In this document: in pieces, positions 50,911-59,682 of the stretch
Layout: each line of letters starts with the position of its first letter
Numbering within the stretch: the stretch's first letter is position 1
The notes under the pieces: model-generated
What the model was told of the DNA's origin: nothing
Databases searched by the model: none
Seen by the model: the letters and a program-made list of their open reading frames with translations, nothing else
NCBI GenBank assembly: GCA_029203185.1
Contig: CP119310.1
Coordinates: 186,001 to 250,000 of the forward strand
DNA length: 64,000 nt
Origin: Candidatus Chryseobacterium colombiense
GTDB taxonomy: Bacteria; Bacteroidota; Bacteroidia; Flavobacteriales; Weeksellaceae
Reading direction: 5' to 3'
Made by a program: the position numbers and the translations under genes

Positions 50911-51408
50911 GTCTCTTTTGTATAGGGTAGCTTTTTTTAATCCATGGTTATTCACAGTGATTAGAGTGGGATTGGTTTCCCAGTTTGGGAAATTTTCATA
51001 AAGCTTGTCAGTCAATTTTTCAATTCCGGAAATATTTTCATCATTGAATTCATAGTGTTTTTTGTCAGTTATGATTTCTATTCCGGTTTGATGTTGCCTA
51101 TGAAGAACAGGAATACTGAATGAATTTACTTCTATAATTTCATCCCATTTTATAAATTCGTTTTTCGTATAAAATCCGTCATTTTTATATTGAAAATCAC
51201 CATCTCTGAAATGTAATTCATTCATTTCTTTTTCAACAGATTCGTAATCTTCTTTGATGTCTGATGTGTATAATTTTGCACCGGCAAAAGAAATAATAAT
51301 AAGACATGTAAGGATGATAATGTAAGTTATTCCTGTACTGTTAAAGACAGGATAATTATAGAAAACGAATATCAGAACTAAAGAAACTATAAAGATTAAT
51401 ATTTTCAT
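50902..51408 (-). CDS. Uncharacterised membrane protein
   Basis: The 168-residue protein has two N-terminal membrane segments (about residues 2-17 and 25-46) and a soluble C-terminal domain. That domain has repeated strands (FYTKNEFIKWDEIIEVNSF, TGIEIITDKKHYEF) which suggest a PH-like beta fold. No named family is recognised. It is monocistronic, with a convergent neighbour. Confidence 0.7.
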   Translation of the reverse strand: MKILIFIVSLVLIFVFYNYPVFNSTGITYIIILTCLIIISFAGAKLYTSDIKEDYESVEKEMNELHFRDGDFQYKNDGFYTKNEFIKWDEIIEVNSFSIPVLHRQHQTGIEIITDKKHYEFNDENISGIEKLTDKLYENFPNWETNPTLITVNNHGLKKATLYKRDKI

Positions 51409-51447
51409 TAATAATTATTTATAATAAATATAGAATTAATGTTTAAT

Positions 51448-51476
51448 AAAAAAACCGCAGAGCAAACTGCGGTTTT
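51448..51476 (-). terminator. Terminator of the gcvT operon
   Basis: Stem AAAACCGCAG/CTGCGGTTTT with a 6-nt loop and a T run on the minus strand. Confidence 0.85.
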
Positions 51477-51495
51477 CTATTTAATTTATATTCAG

Positions 51496-52572
51496 TTACA
51501 CAAAAGGAGCTTTCACCACTTTTGCAGGAATATTTTTGTTTCTTACCTGAATGAAGATTTCAGAACCTAATTTGAAGTGAGGTTTGTCCACATACGCAAG
51601 ACCTAAACCTATTTTTTTCATTGGAGACTGGGTTCCTGAAGTTACTTTTCCAATCACGTTACCTTCAGCATCTACAACAGGGTAGTCGTGTCTTGGAACT
51701 CCTTTGTCAGTTAATTCAAAACCAACTAATTTTCTCGTTACTCCTTCTTCTTTCTGTTTTGCAAAAGTTTCTTTAGATACGAAATCTTTATCGAATTTAG
51801 TGATCCATCCTAAACCTGCTTCAATTGGAGAAGTAGTATCGTCGATATCGTTTCCGTAAAGGCAGAATCCTTTTTCAAGTCTCAAAGTATCTCTTGCAGC
51901 CAATCCGCAAGGAACAATCCCTTCTTCAGTTCCGGCTTCAATAATCGCATCCCAAAGTTTTTCCGCAGCATCATTATTGAAATAAATTTCGAAACCACCG
52001 CTTCCTGTATATCCTGTATTGGAAATGATTACATTATCAACTCCGACTACAGCACCAACTGTGAAATGATAGTAAGGAATCTCAGAAAGATTTGTTTCTG
52101 TCAGTTTTTGAAGAATTTCAGTAGCTTTCGGACCCTGAACTGCTAATAAAGACATATCGTCTGAAGCATTGGTCATTTTTGCTCCGAAAGTATTGTATTT
52201 TGAAATGTGATTCCAGTCTTTATCGATGTTAGAAGCATTGACAACCACAAAATATTTGTCATCTTCCATTTTATAAACGATAAGATCATCCACGATTCCT
52301 CCGTTTTCATTAGGAAGACAAGAATATTGAGCTTTTCCGTTTTCAAGAGCATCTACATTATTGGTGGTTACGAACTGCAAAAGATCTTTTGAACCAGGAC
52401 CCTCGATGAAAAATTGCCCCATGTGAGAAACATCAAACAATCCTGCTTTTTCTCTTACTGCAAAATGTTCTTCCGTTACTCCGGAATATTGTACAGGCAT
52501 TTCAAAACCTGCAAAAGGTACGATTTTAGCTCCTAAAGAAACGTGTTTGTCGTACAATGCTGTTTTCTTCAT
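51496..52572 (-). CDS. gcvT: Aminomethyltransferase of the glycine cleavage system (T protein)
   Basis: Transfers the aminomethyl group from the H protein to tetrahydrofolate. The 358-residue protein has the family features FDVSHMGQFFIEGP near residue 50, SNTGYTGSGGFEIYF and CGLAARDTLRLEKGFCLYG, and the C-terminal LVGFEL/GKVTSGTQSPM barrel. It follows an unknown secreted protein (9 nt) and idi. The other glycine cleavage genes are not here. Confidence 0.97.
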   Translation of the reverse strand: MKKTALYDKHVSLGAKIVPFAGFEMPVQYSGVTEEHFAVREKAGLFDVSHMGQFFIEGPGSKDLLQFVTTNNVDALENGKAQYSCLPNENGGIVDDLIVYKMEDDKYFVVVNASNIDKDWNHISKYNTFGAKMTNASDDMSLLAVQGPKATEILQKLTETNLSEIPYYHFTVGAVVGVDNVIISNTGYTGSGGFEIYFNNDAAEKLWDAIIEAGTEEGIVPCGLAARDTLRLEKGFCLYGNDIDDTTSPIEAGLGWITKFDKDFVSKETFAKQKEEGVTRKLVGFELTDKGVPRHDYPVVDAEGNVIGKVTSGTQSPMKKIGLGLAYVDKPHFKLGSEIFIQVRNKNIPAKVVKAPFV

Positions 52573-52581
52573 ATTTAATTT

Positions 52582-53058
52582 CTATTTCTTTATTTTAAAA
52601 CTATTAAAGGTCTCATTAAAAAGACTCATATAATTTCCGTTCCAGTATTTTTCGCCGCAATTTATAGCAATGAGATATATTTCTTTATCCTTCTGAAAAA
52701 CTCGGGTAATCCAGAACAGCTTTTCTTTCGGGTCAAAATATTCATAAAAATATTCAGTATATCCTTTTTTGCTTTTGTTGCTTTTTACTTTATTTTCGTC
52801 TTCGGAAGATTTGTAAAGAGCCAGGATGAATTTTTTTATTTCAGTAGAGGGTAGGTCTAAATCATGATACTCTGAAATGGTAACCGCTCCGATCTGGTTG
52901 GTCGGGAAAATATTGACAATATCGGTCTCGTTCATGGCTACCCATCCTTCAGGGTAATTGATACTGTAATTGTTATTTTCAAATGTTTGTTTCTTTTGGG
53001 CAGATAAAAAATACCCCAAGAATAACAAGATAATGAATAGTGAATGTCTGATCATCAT
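52582..53058 (-). CDS. Secreted uncharacterised protein
   Basis: The 158-residue protein has a signal peptide (to about residue 20), then a compact domain starting NYSINYPEGWVAM, which recalls PsbP/MOG1-like folds. No function can be assigned. It overlaps the idi stop (TAATG) and precedes gcvT by 9 nt, so idi, this gene and gcvT are one transcript. Confidence 0.75.
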   Translation of the reverse strand: MMIRHSLFIILLFLGYFLSAQKKQTFENNNYSINYPEGWVAMNETDIVNIFPTNQIGAVTISEYHDLDLPSTEIKKFILALYKSSEDENKVKSNKSKKGYTEYFYEYFDPKEKLFWITRVFQKDKEIYLIAINCGEKYWNGNYMSLFNETFNSFKIKK

Positions 53059-53567
53059 TAAAAATGATATTTATATTCTTCTAAAATAATTTTAAACCAT
53101 TCTGTGAAAGTCTCTGGTTTTTCTGCGATTTCCTTATCCAGATCATCCATAGAAATATACCTTACTTCTTCCACTTCTTTTCTATTGAGGTCAAATTCTG
53201 CATTATAAAAGCCAGTGAAAACATGATCTAGTTCATGTTCCCATAAATTTCCTCCTACATCTGCTTTGTAAATAAAATGGAATTTTTCGGAAAGGTCTGT
53301 TTCTATTCCAAGTTCTTCCTTCAGTCTTCTCTTTGCTCCTTCCAGGTAAGTTTCTCCGATTCTGGGGTGTGAACACACTGCATTCGTCCATTGGTTGGGA
53401 GAATGATATTTCTCGGATGCTCTTTTCTGCAAAAGCATTTCACCTTTATCATTGAATAAAAATACGGAGAAAGCCCGATGTAAAAGACCATTAATATGGG
53501 CTTGCTGTTTTTCCATCAATCCTAAAATTTGGTCATCAGGATTTACTAAAACTACCAATTCTTCCAT
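53058..53567 (-). CDS. idi: Isopentenyl-diphosphate delta-isomerase, type 1
   Basis: Interconverts IPP and DMAPP for isoprenoid synthesis. The 169-residue Nudix-fold protein has the catalytic Cys in NAVCSHPRIGE, the Nudix-derived helix EGAKRRLKEELGI and the metal-site Glu in NLWEHELDHVF. Length is normal. A TACATTTG promoter element lies 5 nt upstream of the ATG, so the message may be leaderless. Confidence 0.95.
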   Translation of the reverse strand: MEELVVLVNPDDQILGLMEKQQAHINGLLHRAFSVFLFNDKGEMLLQKRASEKYHSPNQWTNAVCSHPRIGETYLEGAKRRLKEELGIETDLSEKFHFIYKADVGGNLWEHELDHVFTGFYNAEFDLNRKEVEEVRYISMDDLDKEIAEKPETFTEWFKIILEEYKYHF

Positions 53568-53572
53568 TTCTA

Positions 53573-53580
53573 CAAATGTA
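53573..53580 (-). promoter_or_regulatory. Promoter -7 element of idi
   Basis: TACATTTG on the minus strand ends 5 nt before the ATG at 53567. Confidence 0.5.
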
Positions 53581-53657
53581 AGTGTAATAAATGTATTTTG
53601 GAAATTTTTGTGAAAACATCATAGATTTTGGAATATAAGAGGATAGGATTAAAATAA

Positions 53658-54260
53658 TCATCTATTTAAACTCTTACCTATGCGAATAAAAAACATCGAC
53701 AGCGCTACAAATAAAAGCAGAACCCAAAAGGAATTAATGAAAACCTGGAAATAACCAAGATGTATCACATTTATAAAAGGATAAGGATAAAAGTCTGAAA
53801 AATATCCTCTGATTAATATATAAAAAAGATAAAGCAAAGGATAAATTGCCCAATAAGGAATTTGCTTATAGGTTAAACCTTTTTTATTTTCATACAGATA
53901 CCAATACATGAGAACAAGAATTGGCATTATGCTGTGTAAGAGCTCATCCACAAGCTTTTGCAATCCTGTAGGAGCCCATGCTGAGCGAAGGATGATCTGA
54001 TAAATTAAGCATACAATTAAAATATAGATCGTAATAGCAGTCAGAATTCCTGGCTTTTTAATTGTTGGAGAAAAATTAAAAGCCCTAAATGTGAAATACA
54101 TGGTGACGATTATATTGGTAAGGATGGTAAAGTAGCTGAAAAACCTGATGGTAGTTTCTGTAAAAGAAATCTGGCTGTTCTCTATCATCAGATCATATTG
54201 AGTGATGACTGAAAACCAACCAATAAGGGCAAAAATTAAAGATAAAATTCTTGGTATCAT
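53658..54260 (-). CDS. Pr6Pr-family membrane protein
   Basis: The 200-residue protein has about six membrane segments and the family pattern RFFSYFTILTNIIVTMYFTFRA, LLHSIMPILVLMYWYL and PYPFINVIHLGYFQV. The family is found in many bacteria and has no assigned function. It is monocistronic. Confidence 0.85.
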   Translation of the reverse strand: MIPRILSLIFALIGWFSVITQYDLMIENSQISFTETTIRFFSYFTILTNIIVTMYFTFRAFNFSPTIKKPGILTAITIYILIVCLIYQIILRSAWAPTGLQKLVDELLHSIMPILVLMYWYLYENKKGLTYKQIPYWAIYPLLYLFYILIRGYFSDFYPYPFINVIHLGYFQVFINSFWVLLLFVALSMFFIRIGKSLNR

Positions 54261-54437
54261 CAGGAAAGATCTATCATTTAATCAATAAAGATAGTTTTAT
54301 TTTTTAGGAATAGAAAAATTTTAACCTATAATAATAGAATGGATGAAAAATTGTTAATTTATTCTTTTAATACTATTTTTTATAGGAAAAATTTAATTTA
54401 AACGAACTTTAACAAAGGTTTTTTATTTTAAAAGTCA

Positions 54438-54445
54438 TAAATTTG
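54438..54445 (+). promoter_or_regulatory. Promoter -7 element of the HAD gene
   Basis: TAAATTTG, 18 nt before the ATG at 54464. It overlaps an upstream in-frame TTG and so favours the later start. Confidence 0.6.
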
Positions 54446-54463
54446 TTGATACAAAATTTCATA

Positions 54464-54868
54464 ATGGAGTTAGAATACAAAGATCACATAAGTCCGATTC
54501 TAAAGGACGGAGTAAAAAATTACCTAATTGATATAGACGGAACGATTACAGAAGATGTTCCTAACGAAGAGCCGGAAAGAATGGTTACCTGTGAGCCTTT
54601 TCCTGATGCTTTGGAAACCATTAACAGATGGTATGACGAAGGACATCAGATTTGTTTTTTCACTTCAAGAACTGAAAACCTGAAACAAATCACGATAGAC
54701 TGGCTGGATAAACACGGGTTTAAATATCATAGTGTACTGTGTGGAAAACCAAGAGGAGGAAACTATCACTGGATAGATAACCATTTGGTAAGAGCTACAA
54801 GATATAAAGGTAAATTCACAGACCTTGTAGAAAAACAGGTAACCATTGAAGTTTTTAAAGAAGATTAA
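54464..54868 (+). CDS. HAD-family phosphatase-like protein
   Basis: The 134-residue protein has the nucleophile motif LIDIDGTIT, motif II (FFTSRT) and a lysine in CGKPRGG, with HWIDN as the acidic motif. It is a small HAD with no cap insertion, related to proteins annotated as phosphoheptose isomerase-like/LNS2 in Bacteroidota. The substrate is unknown. The ATG at 54464 is chosen over a TTG at 54443, which overlaps the promoter. Confidence 0.8.
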   Translation: MELEYKDHISPILKDGVKNYLIDIDGTITEDVPNEEPERMVTCEPFPDALETINRWYDEGHQICFFTSRTENLKQITIDWLDKHGFKYHSVLCGKPRGGNYHWIDNHLVRATRYKGKFTDLVEKQVTIEVFKED

Positions 54869-54871
54869 AAG

Positions 54872-54945
54872 TATAATTAAAGATTTAAAGATTAAACGAT
54901 TAAAAGCAGATGCTTTTTCCTTTGATTTTTAAATCTTTTAATTTT
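54872..54945. repeat. AT-rich imperfect inverted repeat before serA
   Basis: Forward motifs (AATTAAAGATTTAAA, near 54875) and their reverse complement (TTTAAATCTTTTAATT, near 54928) flank a small hairpin AAAAGCA-GA-TGCTTTT at 54902-54917. This may be the terminator region of the HAD gene. Confidence 0.5.
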
Positions 54946-54965
54946 TAAATAATTAGAAGTATTTT

Positions 54966-55925
54966 ATGAAAGTTTTAGCAAACGATGGCTTAGATCAATC
55001 TGGAATTGATGCATTACAGGAGAAAGGTTTTGAAGTGATTACGACAAAAGTAGCACAGGAATTTTTGGTAGACTATATTAATGAGCACCAGATCCAAACG
55101 CTTTTGGTACGTAGCGCAACACAGGTAAGAAAAGATATTATTGATAATTGCCCGTCGATAGAGATTATCGGAAGAGGAGGAGTAGGAATGGATAATATTG
55201 ATGTAGACTATGCCAGAGAAAAAGGTATACATGTAATCAATACACCTTCAGCTTCATCAGAATCCGTAGCTGAGTTGGTTTTTGCTCATTTGTTTTCAGG
55301 AGCAAGATTTTTACAGGATTCCAACAGAAAAATGCCTTTGGTGGGAGATACCGAATTTGCAGGTTTGAAAAAAGCTTATACGGCTGGAATCGAGTTGAAG
55401 GGAAAAACAATAGGAATTATTGGAATGGGGAGAATCGGCCAGGAAGTTGCTAAAATTGCTTTAGGTCTTGGAATGAGAGTGATTGCTGCTGATAATAATA
55501 TAGGAAAAGCAAGCATTAAAGTGAAATTCTACAACAACCAGTTTATCAACGTAGATATAGAAACCGAACCTTTACAGGATGTGTTAAAGCATTCAGATTT
55601 TATTACCCTTCACGTTCCGGCTCAAAAAGACGGATATATGATCGGTAAAAACGAATTTGAAATGATGAAAGACGGGGTAGCTGTTGTTAATTGTTCAAGA
55701 GGAGGAGTAATCGATGAAGAAGCTTTAATTGATGCCTTAGATTCCGGAAAAGTAAGATTTGCGGGATTGGATGTTTTCATGAATGAACCGACTCCTTCTA
55801 AAAAGATATTAAATCACTCAAAAATTTCTTTGACACCGCACACAGGCGCCTCTACATTGGAAGCTCAGGATAGAATAGGACTTTCTCTGGCTGAACAGAT
55901 TTCAAGTATTCTGCAAATTCAGTAA
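54966..55925 (+). CDS. serA: D-3-phosphoglycerate dehydrogenase family protein
   Basis: NAD-dependent D-2-hydroxyacid dehydrogenase; the likely reaction is the first step of serine synthesis. The 319-residue protein has the Rossmann motif GIIGMGRIGQEVAK, the catalytic Arg in NCSRGGVIDE, the Glu in FMNEPTPS and the His in TPHTGAST. It lacks the C-terminal ACT domain of E. coli SerA, so feedback inhibition by serine is not expected. It ends in a strong terminator at 55948. Confidence 0.9.
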   Translation: MKVLANDGLDQSGIDALQEKGFEVITTKVAQEFLVDYINEHQIQTLLVRSATQVRKDIIDNCPSIEIIGRGGVGMDNIDVDYAREKGIHVINTPSASSESVAELVFAHLFSGARFLQDSNRKMPLVGDTEFAGLKKAYTAGIELKGKTIGIIGMGRIGQEVAKIALGLGMRVIAADNNIGKASIKVKFYNNQFINVDIETEPLQDVLKHSDFITLHVPAQKDGYMIGKNEFEMMKDGVAVVNCSRGGVIDEEALIDALDSGKVRFAGLDVFMNEPTPSKKILNHSKISLTPHTGASTLEAQDRIGLSLAEQISSILQIQ

Positions 55926-55947
55926 GAGAAAATGATATTAGAATAAA

Positions 55948-55974
55948 AACGCCGCAATTTGCGGCGTTTTTTTT
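55948..55974 (+). terminator. Terminator of serA
   Basis: Stem AACGCCGCA/TGCGGCGTT with a 3-nt loop and eight T. The T run touches the mscL stop codon on the minus strand. Confidence 0.9.
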
Positions 55975-56365
55975 ATGAATTTTTAGCTTTCAATAAGTCT
56001 CTGATTTCCATTAATAATTTTTGGTCTTCTGTAGGTCCCGCCGGTGCAGGTGCTTCAGCAGGAGCTTCTTTTTTCAGCTTGTTGATTCCCTTAATCATAA
56101 GAAATAAAGCCAACGCTACTATAATAAAGGAAATGGTGGCAGATAAGAACATTCCATACTTAATAGCTGTACCCGGAATCACTAGGTCAGCCAGATTTTT
56201 TAAATTTAATTTTTCTAACGTAGGGGTTAAAATAGCAGGCGTAATAATATCCTCTACCAAAGAAGTGACAATTTTACCAAAAGCACCTCCAATAATTACC
56301 CCAATAGCTAAATCTACTACGTTCCCTTTAACGGCAAACTCTTTAAATTCTTTTAAAAATCCCAT
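55973..56365 (-). CDS. mscL: Large-conductance mechanosensitive channel
   Basis: Homopentameric channel that opens under membrane tension. The 130-residue protein has the N-terminal family motif EFAVKGNVVDLAIGVIIGGAFG, an outer hydrophobic segment (about residues 65-90) and a charged C-terminal helix ending EDQKLLMEIRDLLK. Length is normal. It is convergent with serA. Confidence 0.95.
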   Translation of the reverse strand: MGFLKEFKEFAVKGNVVDLAIGVIIGGAFGKIVTSLVEDIITPAILTPTLEKLNLKNLADLVIPGTAIKYGMFLSATISFIIVALALFLMIKGINKLKKEAPAEAPAPAGPTEDQKLLMEIRDLLKAKNS

Positions 56366-56440
56366 ATTTATATTTTTTTAATTGTTCCGAAAACTCACCT
56401 GAATGAATAATATTCATTAAATTTAAGAAAAACATTTTAA

Positions 56441-57958
56441 GTGAAAATTTTTACAGCAAAAAAAATTAGACAATGTGATGAATTTACGATTGCCAATGAG
56501 CCTGTTTCTTCGATATTATTGATGGAACGGGCTGCAGAGTCGTGCGTTAATTGGATTTTAGAAAACTGTAAAATTCATAAAAGTTTTGCAATCTTTTGCG
56601 GAAATGGTAACAATGGAGGAGATGGATTGGCTATGGCGAGACTGCTTTATTTAAAGGGCTTTGATGTGGATGTTTTTGTAAAAGAGATAAAAGGAAATTT
56701 TTCTCAGGATGCAGCGATTAACTATCAAAAATTAAAAGATTTTTCGGGAATACATATTATAGAATTCAGAGATTTTCAGCAGGAAAAAATAACAGACCAT
56801 ACCATCTTCATTGACGCTGTTTTTGGAACAGGCTTATCCAGAAAGATAGAAGGAGAAGAACTGAAAATTATAAATGAACTGAACTCCTTACAGAACATAA
56901 AAATTTCAATAGATATTCCTTCGGGGTTATTTGCGGATGAAAATCTGGATGAAGATTCTGCTGTTTTCAAAGCGGATTATACACTAAGCTTTCAATTCTG
57001 GAAAAGAAGCTTTTTATATCCTGAAACAGGAAAATATACGGGTAAAGTTGTGATTTTAGACATCGGACTTCATCCTCAATATATTAATGAAACCCATACA
57101 TCCCATTTTACTATTGATGATGAGGGTATTGAAAAAATATTTAAGACCAGAAATGAATATTCACACAAAGGAAGTTTTGGTAAAGCAGGAATTATCGGAG
57201 GAAGCTACGGTAAAATAGGAGCAGCCGTTCTGTCTGTGAAAGCTGCCTTGAAAAGTGGAGCAGGGCTTGTTTTTGCCTACAGCCCAAAATGCGGATATGA
57301 GACACTTCAAACTTCATCACCTGAAGCAATGTTCATAGAAGGCGGAAAAGATTATATTGAAAATATTGAAACTGATCAGGATATCGTCTTAGGAATCGGG
57401 CCGGGTTTAGGAACCCATCAGGAAACCGAAGTGAGTTTGCTGAAATTTCTAAGGGGGTATTCTTCGCCGTTGGTTTTGGATGCTGATGCGCTTAATATAA
57501 TCTCTAAAAATCCATCCTTTATACAGTTGATTCCTGAAAATTCCATTATCACTCCACATCCCAAAGAATTCGAAAGGCTTTTCGGAAAAACAAAAGATTC
57601 TTTTGAAAGATCTGATCTTGCTGTTCAAAAAGCTGTTGAGCTCAAGATCTACATTGTATTAAAAGATCATCATACGCAAGTTGTAACTCCGGAAGGAAAT
57701 ATTTTTTACAATATTACAGGGAATTCAGGACTCGCGAAAGGAGGAAGCGGTGATATTCTGACAGGGATTTTAACATCCTTGTTAGCTCAGGGATATTCTT
57801 CGGAAAATGCGGCTGTTCTTGGAGTCTGGCTTCATGGAAAATCTGCAGATTTTGCAGCAGAAAAGCATTCTAAAGAATCGATGCAGCCTTCAGATGTAAT
57901 TAAAGAATTAGAAACTACATTCCTATATATCAACAAAAAAGTCACAAAGAAATTGTGA
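56441..57958 (+). CDS. nnr: Bifunctional NAD(P)H-hydrate epimerase/dehydratase
   Basis: Repairs damaged NAD(P)H hydrates. The 505-residue protein joins an N-terminal epimerase domain (GNGNNGGDGLAMARLL near residue 55) and a C-terminal ADP-dependent dehydratase domain (residues about 225-500), with GGSGDILTGILTSLLAQG as the nucleotide-binding motif. The start is GTG at 56441. It is monocistronic and ends in a hairpin whose arm includes the stop codon. Confidence 0.96.
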   Translation: MKIFTAKKIRQCDEFTIANEPVSSILLMERAAESCVNWILENCKIHKSFAIFCGNGNNGGDGLAMARLLYLKGFDVDVFVKEIKGNFSQDAAINYQKLKDFSGIHIIEFRDFQQEKITDHTIFIDAVFGTGLSRKIEGEELKIINELNSLQNIKISIDIPSGLFADENLDEDSAVFKADYTLSFQFWKRSFLYPETGKYTGKVVILDIGLHPQYINETHTSHFTIDDEGIEKIFKTRNEYSHKGSFGKAGIIGGSYGKIGAAVLSVKAALKSGAGLVFAYSPKCGYETLQTSSPEAMFIEGGKDYIENIETDQDIVLGIGPGLGTHQETEVSLLKFLRGYSSPLVLDADALNIISKNPSFIQLIPENSIITPHPKEFERLFGKTKDSFERSDLAVQKAVELKIYIVLKDHHTQVVTPEGNIFYNITGNSGLAKGGSGDILTGILTSLLAQGYSSENAAVLGVWLHGKSADFAAEKHSKESMQPSDVIKELETTFLYINKKVTKKL

Positions 57959-57964
57959 CTTTTT
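57936..57964 (+). terminator. Terminator of nnr
   Basis: Stem AAAAAGTCACAA/TTGTGACTTTTT with a short loop. The nnr TGA stop lies in the right arm. Confidence 0.8.
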
Positions 57965-57985
57965 AATTATATTTTTTTAAAAAAA

Positions 57986-59239
57986 TTATTCAGGTTTGGC
58001 ATTTTCAGCTTCAGTTATTTTAAACTTTTTAGAATAAAGCATAATGATGACACCGGCTATCATAAACGGAATGGAAAGAATTTGTCCTGTATTTAATCCT
58101 CCAAACTGAATGAATTCGTTTCCTTGAGGTTCTTTTAAGAATTCTACAAAGAATCTGATCGCCCAAAGAATGATAAAAAATAAACCGAATAACCATCCTT
58201 GCTGATATTTTTTGTCTGTTTTTCTATATAATACCCATAAAAGGATAAACAGAAGTACATAACCTACTGCCTCAAATAACTGAGTAGGATACCTTGGAAC
58301 GGTTACCCCGTATTCATCACTCATCTGAGGGAAAAGAAAAGCAAATGGAGAATCTGCTGCTACAGGTTTACCAATGATTTCCGAATTAAAGAAGTTCCCC
58401 ATACGTACAAATGCACCTCCCAAAGCAACTACAATTCCCAATCTGTCATATACCCAGAAAGGATTTTTCTTAATGATTTTGAATGAGTAATACAATGTTG
58501 TTAAAATTAATGCAAGGGTTGCTCCATGACTGGCAAGACCAGAGAATCCTGTAAATTTGAATTCAGGTTTTGTCTGAATAGGTAAAAATACACTCCAGAA
58601 GTCCTGTTTGAAAAGCTCCGGCTGATAAAAAATAACGTGTCCTAATCTCGCTCCTAGAATTGTACCGATCAACGTCCATGTAAAAAGAGGCTCAAGGTAT
58701 TTTTGATTAATATGATCAATAGTGAACATTCTCGTCATCAAAAGATATCCGAAACCAAAGGCAAAAATGAACATCAGACTATAATAATGCAGGGTAATGG
58801 GTCCCAGATGAATTCCGGTAGAAGGATCCCATATTTTATATTCAGTATCCAATGCAACCTGATCGGTTGGCTGTATTGCTTTTGGAACTTTTGCTAAATA
58901 TTTATAATCTTCTTTATTTTGGGTAGGCTTAAAGTTTTTATCTAAAAACTGGTATCCACTCATTTTAAACATATTCAGTGAGCTGTCATAAAAAGCTCCC
59001 CATCCGCCTTTGGATTCCAGGTTAGCCGAATTTACAATAACAAGCGTATTATCACTTTTCTTATTTGAAAAATCTTTAAAAGTTTCAGCGTCAGTAGTAG
59101 AAAATACTTTTACGGCAATTTTTTCATTATTTACATTTAAGGTAGCGTCAGAAAGTCCTTCAGCATAATTTTGTGAAAAAAGATTTTGTGCTAAAAAAGC
59201 AAAAACCACGAGATAAAGTCTAAAGAATACATTACTCAT
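57986..59239 (-). CDS. lgt: Prolipoprotein diacylglyceryl transferase with an N-terminal extension
   Basis: Adds diacylglycerol to the lipobox cysteine of prolipoproteins in the inner membrane. The ATG at 59239 was chosen (417 residues); a longer frame would overlap yidD by 32 nt. The C-terminal 280 residues are a normal Lgt with the family signature GGAFVRMGNFFNSEIIG and RLGHVIFYQPE. Before it come a signal-peptide-like stretch (about residues 5-22) and about 110 soluble residues (NYAEGLSDATLNVNNE onward) that ordinary Lgt lacks. Confidence 0.93.
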   Translation of the reverse strand: MSNVFFRLYLVVFAFLAQNLFSQNYAEGLSDATLNVNNEKIAVKVFSTTDAETFKDFSNKKSDNTLVIVNSANLESKGGWGAFYDSSLNMFKMSGYQFLDKNFKPTQNKEDYKYLAKVPKAIQPTDQVALDTEYKIWDPSTGIHLGPITLHYYSLMFIFAFGFGYLLMTRMFTIDHINQKYLEPLFTWTLIGTILGARLGHVIFYQPELFKQDFWSVFLPIQTKPEFKFTGFSGLASHGATLALILTTLYYSFKIIKKNPFWVYDRLGIVVALGGAFVRMGNFFNSEIIGKPVAADSPFAFLFPQMSDEYGVTVPRYPTQLFEAVGYVLLFILLWVLYRKTDKKYQQGWLFGLFFIILWAIRFFVEFLKEPQGNEFIQFGGLNTGQILSIPFMIAGVIIMLYSKKFKITEAENAKPE

Positions 59240-59258
59240 TATAATGATGTTTTTTATA

Positions 59259-59507
59259 TTAATGATTACACTTTGGAGGTACAGGATCATATCCGCTTCC
59301 TCCCCAAGGATGGCATTTTGAAATTCTTTTTACACCCAGCCAAAACCCTTTGAAAATTCCATGAACCTGTAATGCCTCTATCATATAATGTGAACAGGTA
59401 GGCTCATATCGACAGTTTTTAGGAAGTAAAGGCGAAATAAACCATTGGTAAAATCGTATTAATAGTACCAGTGGAAATGTGATGATTTTATTGAATGTAG
59501 GTTTCAA
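59259..59507 (-). CDS. yidD: Membrane protein insertion efficiency factor YidD
   Basis: The 82-residue protein matches the YidD family: RFYQWFISPLLP, NCRYEPTCSHYMIEAL and GFWLGVKRISKCHPWGGSGYDPVP. It assists the YidC insertase at the inner membrane. The start is TTG at 59507, supported by the family N terminus and by a TATTTTTG element 7 nt upstream. It ends just before lgt, so the two form a transcript. Confidence 0.92.
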   Translation of the reverse strand: MKPTFNKIITFPLVLLIRFYQWFISPLLPKNCRYEPTCSHYMIEALQVHGIFKGFWLGVKRISKCHPWGGSGYDPVPPKCNH

Positions 59508-59514
59508 AACATTG

Positions 59515-59522
59515 CAAAAATA
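59515..59522 (-). promoter_or_regulatory. Promoter -7 element of yidD-lgt
   Basis: TATTTTTG on the minus strand ends 7 nt before the TTG start of yidD at 59507. Confidence 0.5.
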
Positions 59523-59545
59523 GCGTAAAAAATTGAAAATTAGTT

Positions 59546-59553
59546 TAAATTTG
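59546..59553 (+). promoter_or_regulatory. Promoter -7 element of rarA
   Basis: TAAATTTG, with 129 nt to the rarA start. The 5' leader so defined contains a CGGAT/ATCCG hairpin near 59587-59600. Confidence 0.4.
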
Positions 59554-59682
59554 TTAGAAGTTTCGGAGCTTTACAGGTCTGTTTGTCGGATAAAATCCGG
59601 TGTTTGTCGATTTGCTGATTGCTCGTTTAAAATCGTAGAAATAATATTGTTCTGAACATTCACTTATATTAAATCTAAAAAA

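Noticed and set aside
54443..54463. TTG start of the HAD protein
   Set aside because: The TTG overlaps the -7 promoter element TAAATTTG, so it would not be in the transcript.
55959..56381. 140-codon frame antisense to mscL
   Set aside because: It mirrors the mscL sequence on the opposite strand; mscL has complete family motifs.
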